Positions 24,248 through 32,488 of a stretch of DNA of 59,311 nucleotides are shown here, one piece after another. Both the position numbers and the translations under genes were made by a program. The stretch is from Desulfobacteraceae bacterium. GTDB taxonomy: Bacteria > Desulfobacterota > Desulfobacteria > Desulfobacterales > JAABTS01. The notes beneath the pieces were generated by a model that saw nothing but the letters and a program-made list of their open reading frames with translations, was not told the DNA's origin and did no database searches. Within the stretch, counting starts at the first letter, position 1; each line of letters starts with the position of its first letter. Location: contig JAABTS010000013.1 of the NCBI GenBank assembly GCA_011389735.1, positions 1-59,311 on the forward strand, in the 5' to 3' direction.

Positions 24248-25363
24248 TCAATCACCGATCAAGGTTTTTTTGCAAAAAAAGTGTAAATTGAACGAATCTT
24301 CCGGGATCTCCAGGACGTTGACATCGTCAAATCCCGCTCGGTTCAGCATTTCCACGGCTTTTTGCCGTCCCCACATCATGCCCAGGCCGGTTCCGTCGTC
24401 CACCAGACCTACCGGCATGCAATGCATCAGGCTCACCGTATATAAAAACGGCCCCATGGGATGATCCGTATTGCCGGCCGGATTCGATTCGGCGGCGATA
24501 TCGATCATGGAAAAGGCCCCTCCGGGCCTGAGAATATGGAAGACGCCTTTAAGGGCGTCCAGGGGGTGGGACTGGTCGTGGACGGCGTCAAAAGCGGTAA
24601 CGTAATCGAATGATGATTTTAAATCCCGGCGGTTTTGAAGGGATGCCGCGTCCAGACGCAAAAATTCCACGTTGGCGATCTTCAGGGCGTTTGCTTCGTT
24701 TTTAGCTTTTTGGAGGGCTTCCGGGGAAATATCGAGACCCGTGAACCGGCTGGCCGGGAAAGCATCCGCCATCAGGTTCACAGCCACGCCTTCTCCGCAA
24801 CCCAGATCGCATACCCTGATTCCTTTTTTCAATTCCTCGACCATTTTTCCGCCGTCCACGGATTCCAGAAATATATCCACCAGAGTCCGACGATGTTTTG
24901 CATCCGCCAGTTCGGCCATAAACGCCTGAAATTCTGGATAGTTTTCATAGGAAACGCCTTTGCCGGTACAAAATCCGTCCAGGACGGAGGCCATTGCGCA
25001 CTTTGTCAACAGGGGTATTTCCTGGGTATAGACTCCCAGGTTGGAATTTCCGGATCTGCGGGTGATGAAATCGGCGTGTTCTTCGGGCAGAAAAAAAAGA
25101 TTCGTTCCGTCTTGTGCAGTGGTAATCTCCACAATTCCGCCGCAAACCGTTATAGAAAGCCATTCTTTGACATAACGGGCGTCGAGTCCGGCTTTTTCAG
25201 CGATAATGGAAACCGGCTGCGGCGTTTCCAATATGTCCATCGCATCAAACAGGCCTGTCCGGTAGCCGATCCCCATGGCCAGGTTCAAGGCTCCGTAGTT
25301 CAAAATATCCGTAATTTTTTTGGAAAAAGCTTGCTTCCGGGTTTGTGTATCGTTTTCCTTCAT
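24248..25363 (-). CDS. SAM-dependent methyltransferase with N-terminal winged helix
   Basis: A 371-residue class I methyltransferase. Residues 1-95 form a winged-helix dimerisation domain of the Rv2258c/O-methyltransferase type (GALNLAMGIGYRTGLFDAMD). The Rossmann domain has motif I CDLGCGEGVAVNLMA, LDISPEALQKAK, FDAVHDQSHPLDAL and RPGGAFSMIDIA. Substrate unknown; such proteins methylate small molecules. ATG 25363 has AAAGG upstream; a TTG at 25369 is less likely. It is convergent with the last receiver gene (56-bp gap) and no partner gene lies nearby. Confidence 0.82.
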   Translation of the reverse strand: MKENDTQTRKQAFSKKITDILNYGALNLAMGIGYRTGLFDAMDILETPQPVSIIAEKAGLDARYVKEWLSITVCGGIVEITTAQDGTNLFFLPEEHADFITRRSGNSNLGVYTQEIPLLTKCAMASVLDGFCTGKGVSYENYPEFQAFMAELADAKHRRTLVDIFLESVDGGKMVEELKKGIRVCDLGCGEGVAVNLMADAFPASRFTGLDISPEALQKAKNEANALKIANVEFLRLDAASLQNRRDLKSSFDYVTAFDAVHDQSHPLDALKGVFHILRPGGAFSMIDIAAESNPAGNTDHPMGPFLYTVSLMHCMPVGLVDDGTGLGMMWGRQKAVEMLNRAGFDDVNVLEIPEDSFNLHFFCKKTLIGD

Positions 25364-25419
25364 GTTCAAAGCCTTTCATCTCTTAATTCAGGATTGACGG
25401 CCCACGGCACGGAAAAATA

Positions 25420-25752
25420 GGGCTTAATTCTTATTTCGGCCAACTTAAATTAACCACGAAAAACACGAAAAACACGAAAACACACGAAAAGAATTTCATA
25501 AACATTTTTTGTAGATTTCGTGGCGGCGTTTCACGTAGGTCGGGTTAGCGGACACCTGCATTTCAAACATCCCCGTAAATTGCTGGATTATCATGATTGC
25601 CTTAAAGTCCCATGCCGAACTCGCGTAACCCGACGTTGACTTAAAGGAACCACGAAAAACACGAAAACACACGAAAAGAATTTCATAAACATTTTTCGTA
25701 GATTTCGTGGCGGCGTTTTGAAATATAAGCGGCCGGTTTTTGAACTAAACCC
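25420..25752. mobile_element. Family B MITE-like element B3 with nested fold-back cargo
   Basis: The left end GGGCTTAATTCTTATTTCGG (from 25420) and the right end (minus strand GGGTTTAGTTCAAAAACCGG, from 25752) are inverted termini. Flanking them is an exact 8-bp direct repeat GAAAAATA at 25412-25419 and 25753-25760. The interior has two direct copies of a CACGAAAA-type unit of about 70 bp (25453-25531 and 25650-25717, each ending TAGATTTCGTGGCGGCGTTT). A third sequence (25532-25640) separates them. No protein-coding region is seen. Confidence 0.88.
25532..25640. repeat. Fold-back repeat with GTCGGGTTA ends, nested in element B3
   Basis: CACGTAGGTCGGGTTAGCG at the left and CGCGTAACCCGACGTTGAC at the right are inverse complements over GTCGGGTTA[G/C]GCG. 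It sits exactly between the two direct copies of the CACGAAAA unit, as if it had inserted into, or been duplicated with, that unit. Confidence 0.7.
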
Positions 25753-25762
25753 GAAAAATAGA

Positions 25763-25880
25763 TGCTTACAGAAATCCAATTCCACTATTTTGCCGGCCCG
25801 GGATGTTCGACCCGGAATATACGAATAGTATGATCCCGGGCCTGCCGCCTTGTGGAATTTAATGTGTGAAAATCTTTAGG
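25763..25880 (+). repeat. Family A palindromic element downstream of gltA
   Basis: Left arm CAGAAATCCAATTCCAC, core TTTTGCCGGCCCGGGATG, TATGATCCCGGGCCTGCC, right arm TTGTGGAATTTAATGTGTGA. Six bp separate it from the gltA stop, and ten bp separate it from element B3. It could act as a transcription end for gltA, though no T-run follows. Confidence 0.85.
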
Positions 25881-25885
25881 ATTCA

Positions 25886-27280
25886 TTAATCCGGAGGCGT
25901 GTATTTTTTATTGAATTCTCCGACATAGAGAGACCTTGGCCTGAAAATCCTGTTGTTATCCATATATTCGAGTACGCGGGACGTCCATCCCGCTACGCGG
26001 CTCGCCGCAAACATCGGGGTAAAGAGTTCGTCGTCGAATCCTAACGCACTGTAAACCAGGCCGGAATAAAAATCAACATTTGGAAAAAGCTTCTTTTCTT
26101 CCCCGAATTTTTCCATAACGGCCCGCTCCAGCTCAACGGCGGTTTGGAACAATTTTTTCTTTTCCGGATCTCCTTCGGACAGAAGTGCGGCCAGGGGGCC
26201 AAGAATTCGAGCCCTCGGATCATACGCTTTATATACGCGATGGCCGAAGCCGGCGATTTTGCTTTTTTGGGCGGTTTTTTTGTTTACCCATTCGGCGACG
26301 TTTTCTTTTGACCCTATTTCTCTCAAGTTTTTCATCACCTGCTCATTGGCGCCTCCGTGCAAAGGGCCGCTCAACGCTGCGACGCCTGAGCCTACGGAAT
26401 AATAGATATCCGCAAGCGTCGAACCGACCACCAGAGTCGCAAAGGTGCTGGCGTTCATGCCGTGATCCGCATGAAGAATCAGCGCTATATCCATTACCCG
26501 TTCTTCAAGAGGCGTGGGTTTACGGCCTGTGACCATGTAAATCAGGTTGGCGGCGTGGCTTAAACCGGGAAGAGGTTCCAAAGGCAGTTTCCCGTTGTGA
26601 ACCCTCGAAACTGCGGCTATTATAGCTGAAATACCGGCGATAAGACTGATAGCCGCCTCCTCGCCGACAAATTTATCGAATTCATGTTTTTTCAGTTTCA
26701 CCTTTTTTCGTCGCTTTTTGGGTTTAAATTCATACGTCGCATGATTTGAACCCAGGGGAACGGTTTCCATTGCAAAGGAGTCCTCGTCCGCGCCAACAGC
26801 GTCAAACCCGGCGGGACTCGCCTGCTTCATATCAAAATCACTGTATCTTGACCTCATCAGATTCGTTCCCAGCCGTAAGGCTCCCATGACGCTCATTTCT
26901 TCGATCGGAAATCCCAGTAACCTCCTGACCACGTTATTTACCTTCGTGTAGTCGAAAAGCCTTTCCTTGAATTGCGCCAGTTCGTCTTTTTTGGGCGTTT
27001 TCCCATGAAGCAGGAGGTAACACGTTTCTTCATAGCTCGAATAAGCGCAAAGATCGAAAATATTATACCCTCGATACACCAGCCACCCTTTGGCGCCGTT
27101 TACATATCCTACACTGCTTTCACATGCGATGGCCCCTTCCAGCCCCGGACCGACAGTGCATGAAATAGGCCATTTTTGTTTTTTCGGAGTTTCAGGCGCC
27201 GGTTCGTTGATGGTTTCTTTTTTTGCTTTCTCAGCGGCCTTTAAAACGATTGATTGTAGTTCATGCACCCCGGATTTCAT
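25886..27280 (-). CDS. gltA: Citrate synthase
   Basis: A 464-residue citrate synthase that condenses oxaloacetate and acetyl-CoA. Catalytic motifs are ILHADHGMNASTFA (His), GPLHGGANEQVM (His) and GFGHRVYKAYDPRA. It has a lysine-rich N-terminal extension of about 38 residues and, after about residue 142, an insertion of some 60 residues that includes KPKKRRKKVKLKK (186-198), unlike common bacterial enzymes. AGGAGG lies before ATG 27280, and a consensus sigma-70 promoter stands about 90 bp upstream. It is a single-gene unit and implies a TCA-cycle or anabolic citrate route. Confidence 0.93.
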   Translation of the reverse strand: MKSGVHELQSIVLKAAEKAKKETINEPAPETPKKQKWPISCTVGPGLEGAIACESSVGYVNGAKGWLVYRGYNIFDLCAYSSYEETCYLLLHGKTPKKDELAQFKERLFDYTKVNNVVRRLLGFPIEEMSVMGALRLGTNLMRSRYSDFDMKQASPAGFDAVGADEDSFAMETVPLGSNHATYEFKPKKRRKKVKLKKHEFDKFVGEEAAISLIAGISAIIAAVSRVHNGKLPLEPLPGLSHAANLIYMVTGRKPTPLEERVMDIALILHADHGMNASTFATLVVGSTLADIYYSVGSGVAALSGPLHGGANEQVMKNLREIGSKENVAEWVNKKTAQKSKIAGFGHRVYKAYDPRARILGPLAALLSEGDPEKKKLFQTAVELERAVMEKFGEEKKLFPNVDFYSGLVYSALGFDDELFTPMFAASRVAGWTSRVLEYMDNNRIFRPRSLYVGEFNKKYTPPD

Positions 27281-27368
27281 ATTACAATCCTCCTTTTTAT
27301 AAGATTAGTAATGTTATAAATTCTTGCAATACCCTTCCCTCCAAGTTAGAAATATAATATTGACTTGT

Positions 27369-27397
27369 ATTTTACCGGCGAATTGAAATAATGTCAA
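27369..27397 (-). promoter_or_regulatory. Sigma-70 promoter of gltA
   Basis: On the minus strand TTGACA (27397-27392), a 17-bp spacer and TAAAAT (27374-27369) form a near-perfect promoter. The leader to the ATG is about 80 bases. The rest of the divergent gap (27281-27648) shows no other clear element, and I could not identify a promoter for the plus-strand DUF1538 genes. Confidence 0.8.
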
Positions 27398-27648
27398 GTC
27401 ATGATAATGACTCCGATCTTTTCGGGTTGGTTATTGTTCGACGGGGGTCGTATTCACCTTTTGCTTGCCCGGTAAACCGTATCTTTCCGTCCGGCAATGG
27501 TTTGAAAGGTTGACTTACAAGATGGCCGCCGTCGCAAAAAAAAAATCGTTTTGACGTCGATAACGATTGAAATGCGTAAATTGCTATGATACATGTTTAC
27601 AAATTTTGGATGATATTTAAAGCTTTTATTAGGTTTCAGGAAGGATTC

Positions 27649-28383
27649 ATGATCGTTAAGCTGATTATATCGAAGCTCAAGACTGCTATTACCGACCTGG
27701 CCCCCATTATTCTGGTCATTGCGTTTTTTCAAGCCATTGTATTACGGCAACCGCTGCCGCACATGGGAGAAGTTCTTTTTGGCGGGTTGCTTGTGGTGAT
27801 CGGTTTGACCTTGTTTGTTCAGGGGCTTGAAATGGGGTTGTTTCCGATCGGCGAAGAGATGGCTCACGCATTGGCCAGAAAAGGAAGTTTATCATGGCTT
27901 CTTATTTTTGCGTTCGCTTTGGGCTTTTCCACCACCGTGGCTGAGCCCGCTCTCATTGCAATAGCCAAAGAGGCCGCCGAGATCGCCGCTCAAGGGGGGC
28001 TTATCGAACAGAGCCGGAAGTCTTTAAATCAATACGGGTTCGGCCTTCGTATGACCGTCGCCTTTTCCGTGGGGCTTGCTATCCTGATCGGCGTCATACG
28101 GATTATTCGGGGATGGCCGATCCACTATCTGATTATCGGCGGATATGTTATCGTTATGTTAATGACTATCATCGCCCCGGAAGAGATCATTGGAATCGCC
28201 TATGACGCAGGCGGCGTGACTACATCGACCATAACGGTGCCCCTGGTGGCGGCTATCGGAGTGGGGCTGTCATCTTCCATCAGAGGAAGAAGCCCTCTGC
28301 TGGATGGTTTCGGCCTTATCGCATTCGCCAGCCTTATGCCGATAATTTTTGTCCTGGGGTATGGATTGATCATTTTTAGATAA
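27649..28383 (+). CDS. DUF1538 membrane protein (first copy)
   Basis: A 244-residue inner-membrane protein with about six to seven membrane segments. Family marks are [18 protein letters not shown] in the middle and [20 protein letters not shown] near the end, with [17 protein letters not shown] at the C terminus. The molecular role of DUF1538 is not established; the two internal polar motifs look like a transport path. I start at ATG 27649, with CAGGAAGG upstream. The paralogue follows 16 bp later, then a P-II-like gene, which suggests a two-subunit membrane complex with a soluble regulator. Confidence 0.85.
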   Translation: MIVKLIISKLKTAITDLAPIILVIAFFQAIVLRQPLPHMGEVLFGGLLVVIGLTLFVQGLEMGLFPIGEEMAHALARKGSLSWLLIFAFALGFSTTVAEPALIAIAKEAAEIAAQGGLIEQSRKSLNQYGFGLRMTVAFSVGLAILIGVIRIIRGWPIHYLIIGGYVIVMLMTIIAPEEIIGIAYDAGGVTTSTITVPLVAAIGVGLSSSIRGRSPLLDGFGLIAFASLMPIIFVLGYGLIIFR

Positions 28384-28399
28384 ACCGGGAACGGAATTT

Positions 28400-29158
28400 A
28401 TGGAATTTTTAAATGATTTTTTAAAGATATTTCTGGCCACGTGTAGAGACGTGCTGCCCATCGCCTTGTTGATCGCAGGGTTTCAAGCGTTTGTATTGAG
28501 AGAGCCGGTTCCTCACCTGAAGCGTGTTTTGGTGGGCGGCGTTTATGTGGTCGTCGGTCTTGCTTTGTTTCTGGCGGGTCTTGAAAAAGCGCTTTTTCCG
28601 TTGGGAAACATTATGGCCGCCCAGTTATCCGACCCGGCTTTTATTTATGGGGCAGGGGAAATCATCATCCAGGCCGACTGGAAAGCATATGGATGGATTT
28701 ACCTGTTTGCCGCCATGATCGGTTTCGCCACCACTATCGCCGAACCGTCGCTTATCGCCGTGGCTTACAAAGCCAGTGAAGTTTCCGCCGGAACCATCAA
28801 TCAATGGGGTCTTAGAATCACCGTCGCCGTCGGGGTCGCTTTCGGAATAAGCCTTGGAACTTTCCGAATCGTCACCGGCACGCCTTTATACTGGTATATT
28901 TCCATAGGCTATCTCATTGTCGTGATTCAAACCATATTCGCTCCCAAAAGCATTATTCCTCTGGCCTACGATTCGGGCGGGGTCACCACTTCTACGGTCA
29001 CCGTTCCTCTGGTTGCGGCTCTTGGACTGGGATTGTCCGCCACCGTGCCGGGACGGAATCCCGCTCTTGACGGGTTCGGTCTTATCGCTTTCGCAAGCCT
29101 CTGCCCGATTATCTCAGTTATGGGATATGCTCAGTTAATGCAGTTGAAAAAGAAGTAA
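28400..29158 (+). CDS. DUF1538 membrane protein (second copy)
   Basis: A 252-residue paralogue of the preceding protein with the same plan: multiple membrane segments, GFATTIAEPSLIAVAYKASE in the middle, YDSGGVTTSTVTVPLVAALG and [16 protein letters not shown] at the end. Conservation of both polar motifs in both copies implies they line a shared functional site, probably in a heterodimer. It lies 12 bp before the P-II-like gene. Confidence 0.85.
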   Translation: MEFLNDFLKIFLATCRDVLPIALLIAGFQAFVLREPVPHLKRVLVGGVYVVVGLALFLAGLEKALFPLGNIMAAQLSDPAFIYGAGEIIIQADWKAYGWIYLFAAMIGFATTIAEPSLIAVAYKASEVSAGTINQWGLRITVAVGVAFGISLGTFRIVTGTPLYWYISIGYLIVVIQTIFAPKSIIPLAYDSGGVTTSTVTVPLVAALGLGLSATVPGRNPALDGFGLIAFASLCPIISVMGYAQLMQLKKK

Positions 29159-29170
29159 TGGAGGATTTTT

Positions 29171-29518
29171 ATGCGATTTAAAGTTATTTTATCCACCGTA
29201 AAACCAAATATTACAGATCGCGTCGTTGACGCCGCCAAAGAAGCGGGCGCAACGGGCGCGACGATCATACCGGCCAGAGGAACCGGAATCAAGGAGGCGA
29301 AAACCTTTTTTGGACTCTCCCTGGAAGCGCAGACGGATATTATATTGTTTCTCGTTGAAGAACACACTATCAACCAGATTTTGGAAGCCGTCAAAGAGGC
29401 GGGAGAATTCCACAAACCGGGAACGGGAATCGCTTTTGTTATACCGGTCGAAAAAATTGTGGGCCTGGAAAGCCAGATGGAGAAATTCAAACAAGACGTG
29501 CAAAAGCGTTATCTATAG
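29171..29518 (+). CDS. P-II-like signalling protein
   Basis: A 115-residue protein with a ferredoxin-like beta-alpha-beta fold as in P-II proteins (MRFKVILSTVKPNITDRVVD, GATGATIIPARGTG, FLVEEHTINQILEAVKEAG, KPGTGIAFVIPVEKIVGL). The stretch between strands 2 and 3 (IKEAKTFFGLSLEAQTDI) replaces the classic T-loop; the uridylylated Tyr is not seen, so it is P-II-like rather than GlnB. It is directly behind two DUF1538 genes and probably binds a nucleotide and gates that membrane pair. Its stop codon lies inside a family A element. Confidence 0.82.
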   Translation: MRFKVILSTVKPNITDRVVDAAKEAGATGATIIPARGTGIKEAKTFFGLSLEAQTDIILFLVEEHTINQILEAVKEAGEFHKPGTGIAFVIPVEKIVGLESQMEKFKQDVQKRYL

Positions 29519-29626
29519 CCTTCCAGAAATCGAATTCCACTGTGCCGCCGGCCCGGGGTATGGGGTATATGAATGTATGATTCCAGGGGTGGCCGCCTTG
29601 TGAAATTGATTTCCTGAAACCTGTAT
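29514..29626 (+). repeat. Family A element overlapping a stop codon
   Basis: TATAGCCTTCCAGAAATCGA, then GCCGGCCCGGGGTATGGG, GGCCGCCTTGTGAAATTG and TCCTGAAACCTGTA. The TAG stop of the P-II-like gene (29516-29518) is part of the element's first bases, so the insertion has supplied or preserved the stop. Confidence 0.85.
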
Positions 29627-29664
29627 AATTTTTTGACAATTCATTTTAATCAAAGGAGAGACGT

Positions 29665-30069
29665 ATGGCGACCGGCGACCGCCCCATAGTTCGGGCAAAA
29701 GATGTAATGGCTAAAAAAACGGTGATGATCGACGGCATGGCTACAGCGAGAGACGCTGTTTTGAAAATGCGCTCGGAAGGGGTGTACTCCCTGCTTGTAA
29801 ACAAAAGGAGCCCGGATGACGCATGGGCTATCGTCGTTTATCAGGATATCGTCAAAGGCGTAATATTGCCTGACCGTTCACCGGATGACGTTCATGTTTA
29901 CGAAATCATGACCAAACCCGTTATAACCGTTCCGGCCGATATGGATATCCGCTATGTCGCCCGGTTGATTTATAACGCCGGGGTTCGAAGAGCGCCGGTC
30001 GAGGATAAGGGGGAGATTATCGGCGTCATTACCCTTGCTTCCCTGGTGCTTGAGAATAAATTGTTTTAA
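29665..30069 (+). CDS. Two-CBS-domain protein
   Basis: A 134-residue soluble protein made of a tandem CBS pair: VRAKDVMAKKTVMIDGMATA with SEGVYSLLVNKR, then VYEIMTKPVITVPADMDIRY with GVRRAPVEDKGEIIGVITLA. Such pairs bind adenine nucleotides or SAM and act as energy-state sensors. The ribosome site AAAGGAGAG precedes the ATG. It lies in the same direction behind the DUF1538 and P-II-like genes but is separated by a family A element, so co-regulation with that unit is plausible, not proven. Confidence 0.88.
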   Translation: MATGDRPIVRAKDVMAKKTVMIDGMATARDAVLKMRSEGVYSLLVNKRSPDDAWAIVVYQDIVKGVILPDRSPDDVHVYEIMTKPVITVPADMDIRYVARLIYNAGVRRAPVEDKGEIIGVITLASLVLENKLF

Positions 30070-30073
30070 TGTG

Positions 30074-30199
30074 TTATAGCCTTCAAGAAATCAAATTTCA
30101 CTGCGTTGTCGGCCCGTGATATACGAATTGTATTATCCCGGGCCCGCCGCCTTGCGGGATTTAATGTCTGAAAACCTGTAATTTCCGGCAGGCTATAGC
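30074..30199 (+). repeat. Family A element plus an extra inverted arm end
   Basis: A textbook copy (TATAGCCTTCAAGAAATCAA; GTTGTCGGCCCGTGATATAC; TATTATCCCGGGCCCGCCGC; TGTCTGAAAACCTGTA) ending at 30180. It is followed at once by ATTTCCGGCAGGCTATAGC, which is the inverse of a left arm tip. This suggests two copies once abutted and the middle was lost. Confidence 0.85.
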
Positions 30200-30311
30200 T
30201 CTGATCCACGGATGGTCAATGTTTTTGACCCATTCTCTCAATTTTGAATTGCAACGATTTCGAGGTTGCAAAAAAACGGAAGGTTTTTTAATAAGGGGGT
30301 AAGGGGCGTTT

Positions 30312-30944
30312 TCACCATAATCTCGGCTTGAATTGATCGTCATTCAAAATGTGAACGGTTTCTCCGGTTTGCCCGATGACGAACAGGCCCTGTCTGTAAG
30401 CGTATTTATCGCCGGCGCCGTCGAACACGATTCCCGCAACGGCTCCAAGCAGGTTTTTATCTCTGTATTGAGGAAAAAAGCGTTTGAAATTGTTCAACCG
30501 CTCGATATGTTCGTTGACATCATCGACGCTTAGCGTGCTTTTGACTTCAATCGCCAGGATGTCGCTGTCGTTGACGCATAAAACGTCGATTTCCATCTTT
30601 TCGCCATCTTTCCATGCTTCCGCCCGTTGATAGGTCTGCTCGATTTTAACGCCGCGTTCCCGGAACATCCGGATAGCTCCCGGCGCCACCAGACCTTCCA
30701 CAAATTTTCCCCATTTCCCGGTGAGACTGTTTACCAAAGCCCGTGTTTCCTTGAATTGTTCGGCTGATTCCGTGAACTTTTCCGATAAAATTCTTTCAGT
30801 TTCTTTGAACTTTTCTGATAAAATTCTTTCAGTTTCTTTGAACCTTTCCTCAGTTTTCTTGAATTTTTTATCGGTTTCCTTGAAAAGTTTCCATATTTCC
30901 TTGATTTCTGCCGAATGGGCTTGTCGTTCGGTTGCTTCAGCCAT
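30312..30944 (-). CDS. PD-(D/E)XK nuclease-like protein with N-terminal coiled coil
   Basis: A 210-residue protein. Residues 10-72 are a charged coiled coil containing a perfect 11-residue duplication FKETERILSEK (35-45 and 46-56). The C-terminal part (80-210) has the restriction-endonuclease-like core: D120 in MEIDVLCVND and E133-x-K135 in LAIEVKST, matching D-(E)xK. This is the arrangement of DUF3782-type proteins found in repeat-rich genomes; cleavage activity is unproven. AGGAGG precedes the ATG. It is convergent with the CBS gene and no partner gene is adjacent. Confidence 0.75.
   Translation of the reverse strand: MAEATERQAHSAEIKEIWKLFKETDKKFKKTEERFKETERILSEKFKETERILSEKFTESAEQFKETRALVNSLTGKWGKFVEGLVAPGAIRMFRERGVKIEQTYQRAEAWKDGEKMEIDVLCVNDSDILAIEVKSTLSVDDVNEHIERLNNFKRFFPQYRDKNLLGAVAGIVFDGAGDKYAYRQGLFVIGQTGETVHILNDDQFKPRLW
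30777..30842 (-). repeat. 33-bp tandem duplication inside the coiled coil
   Basis: Two 33-bp units encode identical 11-residue segments of the nuclease-like protein. The units differ by a single base (CCGATAAA against CTGATAAA on the plus strand). The length is a multiple of three and 11 residues equals a hendecad, so copy-number change would keep the coiled coil in frame. Confidence 0.8.
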
Positions 30945-31060
30945 ATTTCAACCTCCTATGCTAGTGATTCTTCATTAAATATAAATCGAACAGTATTGAA
31001 AGGCAAACGAAAAGGAATCATCAAAAATTCAAGAGTTAGAGCTGGATTCGGATTTATTGG

Positions 31061-31123
31061 GGGCGGGATTCTAATTTCGGCCATTTTAATAAAACATAAT
31101 CGGCCGGTTTTCGAACCAACCCC
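31061..31123. mobile_element. Short family B element B4, cargo nearly absent
   Basis: The left end GGGCGGGATTCTAATTTCGG and the right end (minus strand GGGGTTGGTTCGAAAACCGG) are only about 20 bp apart. The interior is ATTTTAATAAAACATAAT. No matching 8-bp flanking repeat is visible; the right flank runs straight into a family A right arm, so the left target side may have been lost. Confidence 0.65.
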
Positions 31124-31170
31124 TTATCCCTGGCCGCCGTCTTGTGAAATTGATTTCTGAAAAACCTGCA
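31124..31170 (+). repeat. Family A right half
   Basis: TTATCCCTGGCCGCCGTCTT, then GTGAAATTGATTTCTGAAAA and ACCTGCA is the right half of an A element beginning exactly at the end of family B element B4. The left half is missing. Confidence 0.7.
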
Positions 31171-31242
31171 GAACCAACTTCCTATGATTTATAAAACTGA
31201 AACTTTTTTAGGGATTTTGTTGCAAAGGAGTATAAAATTGGG

Positions 31243-31346
31243 CTATAGTCTTCCGGAGATTAAAATTCACTATGTTGTCAGCCCGGGATATCCGAATCGT
31301 ATGATCCGGGCCCGCCGCTTGTGAAATTTAATTTCTGAAACCCTAT
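31243..31346 (+). repeat. Family A palindromic element, complete
   Basis: CTATAGTCTTCCGGAGATTA, then GTTGTCAGCCCGGGATATCC, TATGATCCGGGCCCGCCGCT and TGTGAAATTTAATTTCTGAA. It lies upstream of lpxC. A further arm fragment in minus orientation (31469-31508: GAAACGCGGTCAAAATTAAT, TTCTGGAAGGTGATATC) stands just before the lpxC ribosome site. Confidence 0.85.
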
Positions 31347-31529
31347 ATATAATGATTTCAAAGGATCAGGTCATGGATGTTGAAATATTCAGATTCAAGA
31401 ACTACAAGTTTCCGGAAGTTACCTTTCACAAAGGGGGGCGCCGGATAGCTCGCTCGGAAAATCCGGGTCCTGAAACGCGGTCAAAATTAATTTCTGGAAG
31501 GTGATATCAGTTATTGAGGAAGAAAATAG

Positions 31530-32444
31530 ATGATGATACCATATTTGCGGCAGCGAACGGTTAAAGCCCCTGTTTCATGCACCGGGCTCGGGATTCATTC
31601 CGGGAAAAAGGTGCTCCTGACCATAAAACCGGCCCCCGTCAATCACGGAATCAAATTCAGGAGAACAGATATCCCTGATCATCCGGTCATATCATCGCAT
31701 TTTAACAATGTCATCGATACGAGTCTTGCGACTGTGATCGGGGCCGACGGATTGATCGTATCCACGATAGAGCATTTGATGGCGTCGTTTTCAGGTCTTT
31801 CCATCGATAACGCTCTGGTGGACATAAATTCTCATGAAGTACCCATTATGGACGGCAGCGCTGGGCCTTTCACATCGATGATCAGTGAAAGCGGCATTGT
31901 CGAGCAGAACGGATCAAGGTGTTATTTTATCGTTAAATCGCCTATCGGGATTTCGGAAAACGATAAATCGGTTTACATTTATCCGTCGGACACATTCAGG
32001 ATTACCTACAGCATCGAGTTTAATCATCCGAAAGTTCGTGAGCAGTCCTATACGCTGGATGTCACCGATATAACCTTTGCCAGAGATATCTCAAGAGCCA
32101 GAACGTTTGGTTTCCTTCATGAAATCGAATATTTGAAGAGATACGGATTCGCTCGAGGCGGGTCGTTGGACAATGTGGTCGTGCTGGGATCCAAAGACAT
32201 CGTGAACAGGGACGGCTTGCGTTATCAGGATGAATTTGTCAGGCACAAGATTTTGGATAGTATCGGTGACTTTTCTCTCCTGGGAATGCCTGTTTTAGGC
32301 CATATCGTCATTCAAAAGTCCGGGCACGAATTCAATCATCGATTTTTGAAAGAATTTTTTGCAAGAAAAGAGTGTTGGGATACGTTTCTCACGGATGATA
32401 TTTCTGAAAAGCCCGGATATTATAAAGAGGCTTCGGCCATGTGA
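31530..32444 (+). CDS. lpxC: UDP-3-O-acyl-N-acetylglucosamine deacetylase LpxC
   Basis: A 304-residue LpxC, the zinc enzyme that makes the committed step of lipid A synthesis. Zinc ligands H82 (STIEHLMASF), H239 and D243 (HKILDSIGDF) and the catalytic H266 (SGHEFNH) are all present, as is the N-terminal GLGIHSGKKVLLTIKPA. Length is standard. GAGGAAG precedes the ATG pair at 31530. It shows the organism has lipopolysaccharide. DUF4390 and an NtrY-like kinase follow on the same strand. Confidence 0.95.
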   Translation: MMIPYLRQRTVKAPVSCTGLGIHSGKKVLLTIKPAPVNHGIKFRRTDIPDHPVISSHFNNVIDTSLATVIGADGLIVSTIEHLMASFSGLSIDNALVDINSHEVPIMDGSAGPFTSMISESGIVEQNGSRCYFIVKSPIGISENDKSVYIYPSDTFRITYSIEFNHPKVREQSYTLDVTDITFARDISRARTFGFLHEIEYLKRYGFARGGSLDNVVVLGSKDIVNRDGLRYQDEFVRHKILDSIGDFSLLGMPVLGHIVIQKSGHEFNHRFLKEFFARKECWDTFLTDDISEKPGYYKEASAM

Positions 32445-32488
32445 GGCGTTGGAGTTTCATCGAACGTATTTCCGGAATCACCTGCAAG

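Noticed and set aside
29514-30199. Family A elements as plain rho-independent terminators
   Set aside because: They lack a T-run after the stem, occur in both orientations, and lie upstream of genes as well as downstream, so a simple terminator role does not explain them.
31061-31123. 8-bp target duplication for element B4
   Set aside because: TTTATTGG on the left and TTATCCCT on the right do not match; the left flank seems to have been lost.
31373-31504. 43-codon frame (starts MDVEIFRFKNYK) before lpxC
   Set aside because: Its 3' part is a family A arm fragment and no homologue is recognised. AAAGGA lies upstream, but this is weak support alone.
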